Below, piece after piece: positions 13,601 to 27,900 of a DNA stretch of 64,000 nucleotides. A model generated the notes under the pieces. That model made no database searches and had not been told where the DNA came from. It saw only the letters and a list, made by a program, of their open reading frames with translations. A program made the translations under genes and the position numbers. Origin of the DNA: Acridotheres tristis (Eukaryota; Chordata; Aves; Passeriformes; Sturnidae); contig CM072888.1 in assembly GCA_037013685.1 (NCBI GenBank), positions 3,019,034 to 3,083,033 on the forward strand, given 5' to 3'. How positions within the stretch are numbered: position 1 is the first letter of the stretch; every line of letters starts with the position of its first letter.

Positions 13601-16600
13601 CATGTTTCATTAAAAGCTGTTCCTAGCATAACTGGGAGCAATTCACTTATAAAGTAGCTGCTGACAGGTGGATCCATTTATATCTTAGACATGATGTGCT
13701 GGGCTTCTTATCTTGTCACCTGTGCCTGGTGTTTGAGGATTCATCTTTTGTGTTGGTGGCTCAGAAAGCCCCAGCCTCATAAGCTGCACCAAGTGTGTCA
13801 TTCTGAGCTCTGGAGAAGTGATGGCTGCCAAAGGTTTGGAAAAAACGCCCTGGTTTGCCCTACTTCTCTCATTCATCAGTGTGCGGCGTCACGGGGGTAA
13901 CATTTTCTGCAGAAATCAGAAAATACTGGCTTATTGCACATCCACTCTTCTCCTTTATTTCCCTGTTATTTATTTTCTTCTCTTATTTAGCCTGGAAGTG
14001 TGTGGGTACTTTGTGCAAATCACTTCTCAGGCCTGTGACAAGAGACTGTGTCCCCTCCAAGGGGTTTACTGCCTCAGCACTGGCTCCCAGGGCCATCTGT
14101 CCATGCCCCTGTGCCAAAGGCACGGAGGAGAACCAAAGGACAGGAAATAAATGGGCAGCTGCTATCCCAGGGTGCTGCAGGAGTGCACAGGTCCTTCCCT
14201 GAATTGTACATCACAGGTAATAATTAGAGAGTGAATTATAATGAACATTTAAAGTGAGGATAAATAACTTTTACCTAACACAGGAGAGAAGCTGGAGCTG
14301 GCAAAGGAAAAGAGAAGAAGCGAATGGCATGGGAAATGATGCTGGCAGGGAACTTCATAATGAGCAGAGGGAAAGATCATTTATATCAAGACCTGGGCAC
14401 AGCAGGCACTGCAAGTGCAGGGTGTGAACCTAAACCCGACCCTTTCCTCTCCTCACCTTTCTGAAAGGCTGCATTTCAGGAAGATGAAAAGGAAAATTAA
14501 CTTCTGGCCTTAGAAGAAGCTGGAGGAGCAGGTGCCTGGGGCTGAAGCTGGTGTGGGTTGCACATCTCCTGGTGCTCAGGGTCGGGGTGCAATCCCATCC
14601 CTTTTGGCTGGGGGCCAGCCTGTGTTTCTCTAGGATGTGGTGGAGCTCTGGGAGGTGCCAGTGGATTTGGTGTTTGCCCTGGGGAGCACAAGGTGCTGGC
14701 ACCAGTCAAACAGTGTCACGCTTTGTGATGAGAAGCAAATTGGTTGGAGCTGGAATTGTTCCCGATGGGTGTTTTTAATTCCATTTTCCTGTGGAAAGAT
14801 TATTGAAAAAGCTGTTCCAGGTACTCAGATCATGCATTCTGACAAGTTTAAAATTTATACTTGTTCTAAGGGAAGATCACATATGTTTCAAGCCTATATC
14901 CATAATATATTTTAATATTGCTAAGTCAGCTGTGACCTCAGCACAGAAATGGATGAGATGGAATGGCAGAAGCAAGACAGAAGAAGGAAAGTAAAGCTTA
15001 AAACAGCCTCATTAAAATGTATTTTTTTCAGTTTGGCAAAATAATGAGAGCCACTCCTTGATCCATTTTCCTGAAAGCAGTGATGAAATGCTTTAGAGGC
15101 CAGTTTCATTCTTATTAACAGTTTTTTTATTAAGAAGGATGAAAACTATCTAATGTGATAACTATGAAGGAATGCAGAGTCATTTTCATTATGACCATGA
15201 ACATTTATTTGTGGCACAAAATTACCCTTGGGCAGGAAGGTGCCCTACTATTGCACACATAGACCTGGTTCTTTCAGCTGTGGCTTCAAATAAACAAGTC
15301 CAAATACCACAGAGCCAAAACGATGTCATCATAGTTCTGTCATTCTCCAGTGTAAACTCTAAGGTTCCTTTCATTAAAGACAGCAAATGTGTACTTGAGT
15401 CATTCCAAGGAATCACAGCTCTTCCACCTCCTTAAACTCTGAATTGATATCTGCAGAAAGCAATTTAATCCATCTTTTCTTCCCACCACACGCAATGGAA
15501 AGACAAAAAATCGCAGTTTGAATTACATTAGCCTTCAGGTCTTCCTAAAGATAAATAATGTTGCCTGCAGGTTTACATTAGGGATTAAGTGTCTGCATTC
15601 TGAATAACTCTGGAAATAAATTAAATGAAGGGAGGCACAGCCTTTGGCTCTTTTTTCAGACTGCTTTTTTACACAGCACTTTTGTTTCACCTGTGTTTGA
15701 GGACAAAATATAAAACGTTTCCAGAAAATATCTTCCCTTGCCCTTCCCGTTTCCATTTCCTTAATATAAACATGAACTTTTTTTTTTTTCAGCCCTCTCA
15801 GAATGGTGAGGCTGACCAGTGATACTCCACATGGACCTGAGTGCTTTGTGGCTCACCTTGGGGTTCTCAGCTCTCCACAGGAGATCCATCCCCTCTTCTC
15901 TGGTGAGACACCAAATTCGGGCATCACTCAGTGACTGATTGCTGCAGCACAGGATGGTCCCCTCCTGCCTTGGGAAAATATTTCAAAGGTTAATTGTCTG
16001 TGTTCAGTTCTGCGTTCAAGGGATAAATTTCTAAGTGCAGAGGTCTGAAGATCCAACTAACATATTCCCATTTTTCTTACACAAAAGATTGAATGAATTC
16101 TTGCAAGAAAAAAGCTGTATTTATTTTTAGGACAGTAGTGCAGGTTCTGCTTTTAAAGCAGTTTGGACCATGTGGTCCTCCCCGATCTCCAGACATTATC
16201 AGTGGAAAGGAAGGCACACGGTGAAGCAAGAAAATGTTTCCTTCCATACTGTTTAACTAGAGCAGGCAGCCATTTGTTTACATATGGTATATTTCTATCC
16301 TTGTATTTTTGTGTGTCCCCTAAAATCAGGAAGGCTAAGGACTGATTCCAAATATTTCACTCCCAGTTGGCTTTGATGTGGTTCTTTTTTTTCCTCCCCT
16401 TTGACTTTCCTTGGGTTTAGATGCTTGATTTGAATTATCCCCATTATGACTAAGTAGGCTTTTAATATAAACACCTGAGCACAAAAATCAAGATTAAGAA
16501 ACTGTTCTGCTTGACTTAAAGCATTATGTCTCCTGAAATGGGATACTGGAGGTCTGGCATACCTCAGCTGTAGAAATCAGGTTCTGATAATTACAAATCC

Positions 16601-17000
16601 TATAGGAGATTGCGAAATTAATTGTGCTGCTTCTTAGTGAGGGTAGTGTAGTGTTTGTCTGCCTGTTTCATTGAGCTTAGGCTGCTCTTAGGGTCCATGA
16701 GTCATACAAAAAAAAAGGACAGCAGCTAAAAAACAGTAAAAAATTGTGTGTGGTTTAGCAGCCTGCTTGGAAACAGAAAGCAGAATTCTATTTAGCTTTA
16801 TGGCAGAGGAAGAGAGTTGGTTTTTGGTCTTTGAAAATATATATAGCTCTGATGTAGTATTCGAGGTAATAAGCAGCCCTGACTGCAGAAAAGAGTATTT
16901 GTAGGATGTCTTTTCCTGGCTTTTTAAAACTTCCACTGGAAGACTTTTCCTTATGTAGCCTGCAGCCTGTCTTTGTTCTTTGTTTCAGGTTGACAGGTGA
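10661..17000. other. Non-coding DNA, no gene seen
   Basis: Unique sequence. Around 10,690-10,830 there is an unusually complex AT-rich patch with a palindromic ATCGAT core that could be a conserved non-coding element (weak inference). At 15,778-15,792 a run of twelve Ts is followed by CAG, and a GTGAG lies 13 bases further on. This looks like an isolated splice acceptor and donor around a 13-base micro-exon, but nothing else supports an exon. No transposon or RNA gene was recognised. Confidence 0.55.
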
Positions 17001-17030
17001 GAAGCAGCAATGGTGCACGTGTGTCTCTGC

Positions 17031-17282
17031 CAGCAGGGGCTGGCACCGGGAGGAAGGTGAAGGGACACCAATCCCGTTCCCTTCCTGCATTTGCATCACT
17101 CGCTGCTGCACGTGCCTTCCTCTTTGCTTGGCTCAGGCATTGATTCCTTTCCTTCCACAGGCAGAGCTGCAGCCATGGATTTCTGCCCAAAACAGATGAA
17201 AGCACATTTGGTCACCAAACCAACCCTTGTTCCAGAGGCCCTGGGGGCAGATGTCCCTGTGGGTACAGCAGGGGCTGGCACC
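17031..17282 (+). repeat. Pair of identical 17-bp direct repeats
   Basis: The 17-mer CAGCAGGGGCTGGCACC occurs at 17,031-17,047 and again, identical, at 17,266-17,282, on the same strand 235 bases apart, within a locally GC-richer patch. The CCAGCAGGGG-like core partly resembles the CTCF consensus, but the first flanking base differs between the two copies. There is no gene between them. Confidence 0.5.
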
Positions 17283-17299
17283 TGTATGGAGGCATTGCT

Positions 17300-20200
17300 G
17301 TATTACCCTGCAGGCTATGGGAACAGGCTGCTGCTGCTCCTCTGCGCTGTCACAGGGTGTTCCTGAGAGTGCCACGGGCTCTCTTTTCTGGCCTGCGTGG
17401 AAGTGACTGCTCTGTGGGCTAAGAAGGAGCATCTCCTTAGACTTATCCCTCCAGGTTTGACAATGACAGCCTGCTAAGGGAGAACAGAAGGACTGAATAA
17501 TGCAGAAAGCAGTTTGGCACATCTGGGAAAAACGCCTCTGTGCTTCTTTCCCTAAATGCTGCAGACAGGTGGGAACTGCAGCTGTCTGAAAAACTTATTT
17601 TTATTTCTATTTAGAATTTTTATTGTTTTTTTTAGATAATCCCCAAAGTGAGATTTTTCAGTTTTGAGGTAGTTCTGATTTGCAACAAATGCTATTTAAA
17701 AATCAGAGAGAGACAGACACTCTAAAGGGTAAAAAACAACTCCCTGAAAGCACAGTTTGCTTAAAAATCCCCAGAATTAAGATGGGACCATAGCCTGACA
17801 GAGAGAGCCTTCCAGCAATACCTTCCAACATCCCCCTTGGCTGATGTGCCACAGGAACTGGGAGTCATCACATCTAGTGAGACTGTCACCCTTTACTTGG
17901 AAGGCCACAGTAACTTCAGTGCTCCTGGTTTTAATGGGATCGAGAGGGCACTGTCACCTGTCACCCCATAGGTGGTGGCCTGTCTTGAGGCAGAAGCTAC
18001 GTGAGAATTTCTGTTCTGTCCTTGTAACTACAAACTGTGGGTTAATATTGAAGTAAGTCTTAAAATTCTTAGAGCAGTGCACCCATATGGAGATAAATGA
18101 CTTTAAATACACCTTGAAGCAATTGTGGAAATTTCTATGCTAAGAACTTATTCGTATGACATTGTTATTCATATGAAATTGTGATAAAGCTCTGAACATA
18201 AACTGGAATTTGAAAACCATGGCTTTTGGCTGCCTTTCAGGGAAGGCATTTTATTTTCACCCTGTGCTTGGTAATCCAAAATGAAAATCTAAGTGAGATC
18301 GAAGGGTAACTGCCATGTGCCATGTTGCATTGATTGTGGAAGTTATTTTACATAGTCCTGGGAATGCACAAGTTGCCATAATCTTTTCATGCTGTCATTT
18401 ATAAAAATCTTGCCCAGGGAGGTGGCTGTGGGTAGATGCTGAGACTAATGCATGAGGCAGCTGCTCAGCTCGTACTGGCAGGAACACAAGCTGGATGGGC
18501 AGGGCTGTTTGCAAAGCTGGTGTCCTCACGTGGGTTTGCCACTGCTCCCTCAGTTCTGCCTTCATCCCCTCTCCCTGAACTGTCTGACTTTGGGAAGTCT
18601 CTGCTTTGCTGCTTGTCCAAAGAGCACTTTGCAAACTTACAGGGAGAAATAAATACCACTAGGTATTAATTGCTTAATCAGTTACCTTGTAGTTCTTGGC
18701 CTTGGGGTTGACTCTCTTGGCTTGTGCACAAGCCAGCCCCGAAGCTGGCATTAAAAATTATTCCCTCTGAGACACATGGGCCATCCTCCTAGGCATGCCT
18801 GTCCCTCACGTGCTGTGTGCCCATTGACAATTAAAACTGATATTAAAATCAAATATAAACCAAGGGCACATAGGTACCTGTGGGAAACCATCCCTTTTCA
18901 TGTTCCTGTGGTATGCAGGTGAATATTTGTCTTTGAGCTTGTTGGGCTAAGGACAAATGGAGATTCTCTCCTTTCCTTGCTTTTGCTCCAAACAACAACA
19001 GAAAAATTGCTCCCTTGAATTCCAGTTCAAATTAATGGAAGTCTGGGGGAGAAGAAACAGACAAACAAGGAAGTGTTTTATATTTGGGTTTTTCTTTCCA
19101 TCTTGTGGCAGATGGGTTTGGTGTGTTTTACAGCTACCTTCTGAAATCAGTCTGTTATTTTGCCATTCCTTTGTAAGAGAGTAGCAGTGCTGAATCTTTA
19201 TCATATTGATCGTTCCACAGGCTTTCATCTGGTGCCTAGGATAATACACAGCGTTGTTATTGCATTATTATTTTTCATTTGTATCCTATTGATTTGCTGC
19301 CAGGAACTTACAGGTCAATTTGCAAAAAGATGGGCTATGATTTATTTTTTTCTAAAAGATTATGCCACAATGGGAATGCTTTTATAAGGCTGTCAGGTCT
19401 TTAGGTTTGTTTTTTCTCCTCTTAGGAGTGCAGCACATTCATAGATCAGTGGAAGGGTTCCACCTGGATTTACACCCAGAGTATCCACGGCTTTCACATA
19501 ATTCATATGGATAAGTGGCTGTACACAAGCCTCCACTTAAATTGGGATTTTACTCCTGGGCAACGGTTCTTCTCTCACTCCTCTGAAATAACCAAGTCAA
19601 TGCAGTTACAGCAATGTAAAAGAGAGGGGAGGAGGGGAGGACATAGTTTCTATGAGTGATCACAACATGCACCAAGGTTTAGCATCCCCGGGTGACAGGT
19701 GCTAAAATACACATGAAAAAGTGATTTTTGGGACGTATTTTTAGTTTGCCCTGGCAACAGCAGTTTACTACCAAGTATTAGTAATCCAGTTCTTAACAAC
19801 TTTGTACACGGAATGCTCACCTTAGAAACAAAATAAGGACTCAAATTCTCCTCATCTTCTTTTGAATTAGTGTTGTTAGATTGTAGCTAGTGGGAAAGCA
19901 AGGATTATAAAAGTATGTGAAATTGTGCTTTAATTCCTTCAGTACAAAACTCCTGCTACATAATTTACAAGGGGTTAGTGTTTAATTACTCCATGCAAAA
20001 ATGTGTTAAGTGCAGTAGGCTGATGTACCCATCCACCGTGTTGTGTACTATTACTTTTCCCTGGAACCCATCCAGGTAAATCAAACCTGCAGTGAGGGAC
20101 TTCCTGTTCATGTTCTGTTTACTCTGTATTGAATTTTCCTTGGCATCCTTTCAGCAGGAGCAATTTGACAAGGGAATTTTTTTATAGCACAGAACACCTT

Positions 20201-20655
20201 TTGCTGCCACTGAAGATTTTCAGTTTTGGGATTGGTGTGATGTTTGATCCTGGTTTGTGGCATGGAATTGGATGGTGATGTTAAGCCATACTCTTACCAG
20301 CACAGGTCACTGGATTTACCTTCCCAGATTGGGAAATTTTATTCTAAATTATAGATCATTCATGGAGCTCAAAGTAAGACACAGCCCAAATAAATGCCTC
20401 ACTCATAATGTCTCTTACAGCCAGATAATTACCAGGTAGCTGAACTGCTGCCCTTACCTTATGGGAGTATTTCAAAGAATGTTTTCCTTTGTTTTCTTCT
20501 CCTACTAGTCCAAGTTCTGCTTCTCATTTTGACAACATTAGGATATAACTGCATTAGACAGGAGTGAGGTCAAATGACATTTCCTGCTTTAAGTGGAGGT
20601 GTGAAGTCACAAAATGTGCTGTGTCTGGCTGCTCAATGCCTGTTCAATCTAGCAC
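17300..20655. other. Non-coding DNA, no gene seen
   Basis: Unique sequence of ordinary composition. Open frames of up to about 100 codons (for example 18.95-19.25 kb on the minus strand) carry no recognisable domain and are matched by overlapping frames on the other strand. No RNA gene or transposon was recognised. Confidence 0.6.
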
Positions 20656-20659
20656 AGCA

Positions 20660-20704
20660 GCATATATACATACATATATATATATACACACATTATATAT
20701 ATAG
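20660..20704. repeat. Imperfect (TA)n/(CA)n microsatellite
   Basis: About 45 bases of alternating purine-pyrimidine sequence, mostly TA steps with CA interruptions. It is likely length-variable between individuals and easily unwound. It is not part of a gene that can be seen here. Confidence 0.9.
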
Positions 20705-23700
20705 CTTAATACTTCAGCATGTGTTTATTTTAATATTTGAGGAAAAAATACTACCATGTTCCAAGACTTCTGGAAACTGTCTCAAGTACTCTTGTGCACT
20801 AAAGAGCTATTTACAGACACCACAGAAACATTGTTTCTTGATAGTAGTCATAACTGTTTTGAGATTGTTTTTGACAAATTGGAGAATTAATGAAGAATGC
20901 CAAATCCTTTCAGTAGTTACTAAGGAATCTTTGATTCTTACATGTTTTTATGTAAAAATATTTCTGAATATTAAATTTAGAACATCTGAGTTTTAGTTTC
21001 AAGATCTGTTCTTTTCTATATGAATCAAAGGTGTTACAAAAATGGTCAAAATCTTCTGTTTCAGTAGAGCTCAGTGAGTGTTTTTCTATCTGACAGCTCA
21101 ACAAACACAAGGAGTTTCATGTTCTGCTTTAATATTAAATATTGCTTTATAAATCACAGTAACTGCTTTCCACCAAACCTGACTTCTGCTTTATTTCAGA
21201 GACCTGCCAAAGGAAAGCCTTGCATCTGTCAATAACTTGTGAAATGTGATTCCTCATTTCTGAAATACCCACCAGGAATGGCAGATTTAGCAAGAGTTCC
21301 TAAGTTCCTCAGACAATTAGAAAATACCCCAAGCCTCTGCAACAGTGAGTATGGATATTTATTTCTCAATTTGGATTTCCTGATCGACTGAGACGTTCTG
21401 ACTGCTACAATGACACTTTTAGAAGCTGGGATATTTGTAGGGAATGGATGAGCAGAACGCTGAAGTGAACTTAGTGCAGATACTCTGCAGTGTGTGAGCA
21501 AACACGTGCACAAAACCAGCATTTCCGAGCTTCTTTTTAAATCTGGCAGCTAAACCAGATTTATATTTGCTTCACTCTTTGTGAAAAGGTAAAAAGCAAT
21601 GAAATATTAGTTACCTTAGTGTCTGTCTGTAAAAATTCTTCTTGGGTAATAAATAAATAATTGCACTGATGACTGTTTTTCCCAGCACTGTGCCTGAGTT
21701 AAGAGCAGGTTTGTGTCATAGCTCCTACACTGTTGTTGGGCAGGTTCTCTGCTTGAGGCAGTGTTTGTGGTTCGGTGGAGCCCTGGCCAGTGTCAGGTGG
21801 GTCAGCTCCTGCCAGGGCTGCTGCATCCTTGCCCAGCCAGCAGGTCACTCAAGGGTTACTGATGCACCATCTGTTGGCTTGGCTCTTGGAATGGGAATGA
21901 TTTATGGCAGGAGCCCAAATGATGGATAAACTCAGCCCTGGGTTGGGGATAAACATATTTTATGAAGCTTCAAGGCAGTTACTTCGTGTTAGTTCCCCAT
22001 AATAAGGAGCCTTTGGGGGCAATTTTGGCTGTAAGGCCCTCCTTTCTTTTTGCTAATTTATGGAAGTACATTGCAGAGCTCTGGCAAGCCTCCCCTTTTG
22101 CACAGTGCTGTTCCAGAAGAAGAGCCCGAGCTAATCCAGTTGCCCTTGTGCTCACTGGAGCCTTGGGGATCCGGGCTGTGCTCTCAGGTGCAGCACCAAA
22201 CACGACTTAGCATTACAACAACCTCTCACCTCACCTGAGGTGCTGGTGCAGGACAGGGTAAAACACACACCTGCAAAGGGGTTTGCTGCTGCAGAGAAGC
22301 CAGAATTCCAGGCAAGATCAGATCAAGTGGGGTAAATGTCAACAGCCATAACCTTCAGGTGGGACTTGGAAATTCAGTCACTGTATGCTGGACCATTCTA
22401 ATTCTTCATGTCTTTTGATAACAATAACGAATGCAAAGGATAGTAAATTATTGTGTGATAATATAAATATTTTAAAAGTACCCCAAATTAATCTTTTTAA
22501 TGTAATCTCCATTAGGAAGCAAGTGCAAATCCATTGTCACAGCCTAGAAGTGATGAATGGATGCATTCCTGTGAGGAGGAATTAAAAAGGCAACTTCTGA
22601 CTGTTGGGGTGAGTTTGAGTTTACACTGAAATTCAGCAGCATCAGAGCACTTGCAGCTGGGGCATCCTCAGGCTGTGCAATCTCACCATGTAATGGGCTG
22701 GCTGTACAAATGGATTTCTTTTGATATCTCAGACTCCAAAATTGTTGCTCTTCCATGTTGATCTACAATATGTTTACAAAATAAGTGTATAATATATGTG
22801 CAGTTTATATTGCAAGGTTTGGGGTTTGGTTTTGCCCTGGTTTTCCATTCCAAACTATAAACTCTGTCAGAAGTCTTTTTTCTGCACAGTAGATTTTATC
22901 CAGCAAATTCAACTGCTGCAATTGCAGCTGAACTTGGTGGCCAAGTCCTCTGGAATGCACAATCTCTTCTTGTTTCCCCCCAGAACATTCCCTACTCTCT
23001 CGGTATTACTCCTTTCATATGATCATGCTTTTCTTAAAACTAGAATAAATCCAGAAAAATCCCTTTTCTTTTTCCCTCTCTTTGGGCAGGATATCTTCCC
23101 GAGGATGATGTGTCACCACTTGAGGACTGATCTCACGAAGGACAAATCAATGCTGAAGTGAGTCCCAGCACTCCTTTTAACAATTAGCATTCCTGTTTCC
23201 CATGGCTCTTCCTTTTCACTAAGGTCTTAACACCTCAAGCCATTCCTGCATACTCCCTGCAGTATTTTACTATCTCAAGACAGACAAAGGGATCTTCAAA
23301 ACTTTCTGAATTGGTTCGGAATGAGATAACAATTCACATTTATCCCCAAAACACCACACTAAAGGAAGTGCCTGATTTCCCATTTCTGAGTGACTCTAGA
23401 GCAGGACTTGGTGCCTTGTTGCATCCATTTAACACGAGGTACCTGGATGGGCTCCAGGGCCTCGCAGTGGGGTATTACCATGTGCTATACAGGTGCTGAG
23501 TCTGAATGATCTGATGATCTTAGACCCAGAAAATCCCTTACTGTCCATAATCCTTGTGACCTTTTCCTCTGTCACTCATTTCTCTGCACTCGGCAGAGGC
23601 CGCCATGTGGCTGATTTTATGGGTGGCCTGCTGCATGTCCTGGGATCAGCCTTAATGTGCTGTAATTCTTTATGCAGTCATTAAAGCACTCTCAGAGACC

Positions 23701-24720
23701 TCAGTCTTGGACTTTAGATGGTCATTGGAGGAGTTTTACAGAGGTTATTATCGTATTGCTGTGTCTCAAACTGCTCAGCAAGTGCAAGGCAGCAATTACA
23801 GAAAGGGCTACTTAGCATCCAGCCTGTACACAGGGAGGTGGGGAGAGAGGTTTCAGAGACATAATTCACCCATCCACCAGAGCACAATAAAACACCTTCT
23901 TTATTTCTGATTTTATTGGTTCTGTCTGCTCTCATCTGGTGCCTGAGCATTTTATCTGTTCATGCTGCTTTTTTCTAATGCAATAAAAAGAGCAGACAGG
24001 ATTTTGCCCTTTATTTAAAATATTTTGCCACATTTAGAGGTAAATCACAGCCACTTTTCTGTGCTGTATATTTTCAGACTCATCAGAGAGAGAAATGTTT
24101 TGATAGCAAGTGTGCTGTACAGGGTCCAGCCATGGTCAGACAGGAAAATCTCTTCCTACCACCTTACTTTTCTTTGCTCTGATATAAACCTGTCCCTCTC
24201 TCCACATCTCTGGGAGTCAAGGAGCCATGCTTCTTCATGCATAGTGAAGGAAAAAAGGAGAGGAAAGATCTGGCTCCCAGTCCCTCCACAAACAGAGCTT
24301 GAGTCATTTACATGAGGAATTCGGCGAGCAGGGATCTTTACTTTCAAGCAGATCTGTCTTTTCAGAAACAAGCTGACACTCTGGGCACCAAAACATCACA
24401 GGAACTACAACAAAAAGCAGTGTTCTGCCAAAGCTGCAGGCAGGAGTCTGTCAGGGAGAATGATGGAGCAACAAGAGTGGTGTTCTAACAGGCAAAGGAG
24501 GAAGAAAGAAAGAGTGAAAAGTGTGAGAAACTGGAAGAGACTTGAAGGGACATAGCGCTGTTTAATGGGGCAGAAACTGAGAGACAAGTGAACTACAGTG
24601 CAGGGGGATTTGCATTTTTCCAGGATGATTTGTAAAAGGTGAAAAGTTGTAGATGAAATGCTTTGATTCGCCTTTATCTCACTCTGCCCGTGCACTTGTG
24701 TCATTCATCTCATGTAATAA
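20705..24720. other. Non-coding DNA, no gene seen
   Basis: AT-rich unique sequence. No exon, RNA gene or transposon could be supported. The open frames here (longest about 120 codons near 22.8-23.16 kb) show no family features. Confidence 0.6.
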
Positions 24721-24734
24721 CCTCCACTAAACAG

Positions 24735-24990
24735 TCAGAGACTGCAGCATAATTTTGGTGACCTTAAATTAAGGCAAAAAGCTGCAGTTCTGAAATTGAA
24801 GCTCGCAGTACCTAATTGGCTAAAGGGCAAAATAAATAAGTTAAGATGAATGACAACTTCTTGTGTCACGTGAAAAATCAAGGCTCACGTATCAGGGAAC
24901 TTCAGTCAGATTAATGTAATTTCAGCCTGTGTATCAATCCTAAAATTGCATTAAAATTAAACTCTCTGTTTCTAATTCTCATTCAGTGGA
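24735..24990. promoter_or_regulatory. Candidate conserved non-coding element
   Basis: A 250-base AT-rich, low-repeat stretch with a CTAATTGGC homeodomain/CCAAT-like word, two CACGT E-box-type cores about 25 bases apart near 24,870-24,895, and GATTAATG. It has no open frame of note. The texture is typical of deeply conserved enhancers, but this rests on composition only. Confidence 0.2.
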
Positions 24991-27900
24991 GCTTAGATGA
25001 ACCTCAGATTTTAGTTGTTCCCATGATGGCAGTTAGGGAATTGTTTTGTTTGCAAGGTGAAGTGCCTAAAATGGGAAATAGTGGTAGTTTGGGGGGCTCT
25101 TCCTGCTTGCTTTCCTTTTTATTCCTTTCTATTCAACATAGCAGGAATGCAATCTAAGTGAGTAGCAGGAAGGCAACCTACATTAAGTTAGTAAGTGAGG
25201 GAAAAAGAAGTGAGTCTTTCAGGCTTTGAAGGAGCTGATACCAGGAGAAAAACTGTCTGCAATACAAAGCCAAAAGTTATCAACTATCCTGAGAAATGTT
25301 TTCACAAATCAACAAAGAACATAAACTAGGAAAAAAAAAAAAAAAGCACTGCTCTGGTGTGTCCCTAAGATGAGAAACTGAAAAGCTGTGAGTATAAAGC
25401 AGGTATGAGCTGGTTGTCAGTGCAATGTCAGCTTCCAGCAGAACAGGAATAACTCAGAAGTCTCAGGATGAGTCTCTGCTGCCTTGCACACTGCACAGTG
25501 TTTTAATCAAAGCCCAGAACGAGCAGTTTCCTGCCAGCCACAGAACACCACGTCAGCCATGCAGAAAGAGGATTGCAGCAGAAAAGGGGCTTCACCAGAT
25601 CAAGCTAAGATCTAGAACTGGTACTGGACAAAGCTCAGCTTGAATAATTTTCTTACTTCCTTCTTTTGTCCTTTCACCCCAAATACGTTTAGCTTGTAGT
25701 TTGCTTCAGCATGCTTCTATAAATTCTCAGAGGATCTATCTTGGAAGCACTTCCAGGATGGAAATGCTCTGACCTTTAGATGTTGATAGATGAGGTGCAT
25801 ATTCTCATGTTCTATATTATTGACAATAATGGCAGTTCTTCCATTTTTTTGCAAACAGTGTAATTTTAACATATTTTTATGGCTTCATTATATAGTTACC
25901 CTCCTATAAAATATAATATATGTGCCAGTTTTTTTCTTCCAGGGATGTAAATGCAATACCACATATAGATAAACATATCTTACCATTTAAACCAGTTTCT
26001 GCAATGTCACTCATCAAAAATGAGCAAGGCACAATACTCTGCAATATGAGGCCATTAATTTCTCCACAGAGGGAGAAGCACACACAGGGCATGACTGGCA
26101 AAGCAGCTCCTGTCTCCTGTGCTCAGAGGTGATTCCTTTTGCAGATCAGCTCTGTGCTGGACCTTGCCTTTGCAGATGTTGTGGCTGGTGCCACGTGATG
26201 TGTGGCAGCTTTGGAAGGGGGAGTGTCCTCTAATGAGGATTGCACAGCACTACCTGTCATCTCATTTAGCACTTGGACCAAATGTAGAACCGAACTCCAG
26301 AGGTAGGAACCAGTTCTTCATTTCATTGTTTGAGATTTTTTCCTTAGAGTGTCTTGAGGGAAGGATGGGAGATAGACTTGTTACCTTTCTGTCTCTTTCC
26401 GTGGTACATCGTATCCATCCCTTCCATAGCTGAACTAGCAGGTCTGTGCTTTCTGAGAGGAATTCAACAGAAAAACGTTCAATCTTTTGTCCCCCTGGAA
26501 GAAGTACCTGTTTTGGAAGCAATCTGTCTCAAAATATTTCTGTAAACTTTTCCTTTTAGTTCTTGATCCTGCTCAGACACATGAGACTGACACAAAACCC
26601 CCTAAGTAACATCACCAGCCTCATTGAAATGGCTGAACTCTCGAAACCCAACTTTGCACTATCACAGCATAATTACATTAAAATTATAGATATAATTTTG
26701 GCAGGTTCTAGGTCATTGGCTCTGAATCTTCCTGCCTAGGGCTAACCATAGCATTTCTCTGTATTTTCTTGTCAGAGGGACTGATCACTCCATGCTTCCT
26801 AAGGGACTGGACACTTGTTCTCCACAGCTCCTTGCAGCTGAAGGTGCTTGCCCACACTGGGAGATCAGTGAGTGACACTCTGTAATGTTTCTATTAGCAG
26901 ATACGCTGCTGTGATGGAAATTTCTGTTCCAGCACACTTCCATATAGAGAAATAAAGAGGAAAGAAAGAAAAAGGAGTTAAAGGCCAGAAGGCAGCATTT
27001 AAATGCCAGTGTGGCAACCAAAGAGGTAAGGGAATGAAACACCGACAGAGGGAGGAGAGGAAGGTCACTGTCCCCAGGGACAGCAACACCAGATGGCTGC
27101 AAGCACAAATCAAGAATTCTGCAGACAGGAGTTTTACTCTTAGCCTTTGGTGCTTTTTTTTAGCATAATTTGCATTTCAGTTTATTTTCATGGCCATTGG
27201 AGGTTGGTAAAGGGCCAGACTGCCCTAAAGGGAGAACATTTTAATATGTACATACAGTGGGATATTCAGAGGTATTGTCAGCATCAAACCTATTCAGATC
27301 AGTTCTCTTTCCTGGGATGACAGCAGCAATAAAAGAGCCACCTGAGGATCTCTTCCACCTGAGATGCAAACACTGTCTCCCTTTCCTTGTGCAATCCTAA
27401 AGCTTGCAAATGCATTTCCTAGATGGGGGTTGGACACTGCTTACACTTGGATTTAATTGCATTTCCATGCTGGGTCAAAACTTCCAGTGGCCAAGTGAGA
27501 ACATTTTGGCTTTAAATAAGAGGAGACATTTCCTAGTGACTGTGATGAGCTGCTTCGGACACAAAACAAACAACTGCACATCTCTCCTGGCAAAAATAAA
27601 AGAACTGACCTTAATGGTGATTACCAGGGAATATGCCCAGATTTACACTTGAGACACTTGCATTTCCAGCCCTTTTTGCCTCCTACAGAAAAGTTCATGA
27701 TGCACAAAGAGCAGTCAGGTAAACTGTTAATGTTATTTCTGTATAACTGAACCACCAGTATTCCACATTGTGTTTAACTTCACAACCTTTGGAGTTTTTC
27801 TGCCACTGCACAGCATTTATTTTCTGGACATACTCGATTTTGCTGGCACAGGACATAAAAATAATAAAGCTTATGATAGAAGAGCAGCAAACAAATGACA

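Noticed and set aside
15778..15810. T12-CAG acceptor followed by 13 bases and GTGAG, like a micro-exon
   Set aside because: No flanking exons, no conserved frame and no host gene. Such pairs occur by chance in AT-rich DNA.
23495..23530. CTGATGATCTTAGACCC, faintly like the CR1 3' region
   Set aside because: It lacks the TTCCAACC and terminal octamer parts, so it is most likely a chance match.
25331..25345. A15 run as a retrotransposon poly(A) tail
   Set aside because: No recognisable element upstream and no target-site duplication seen.
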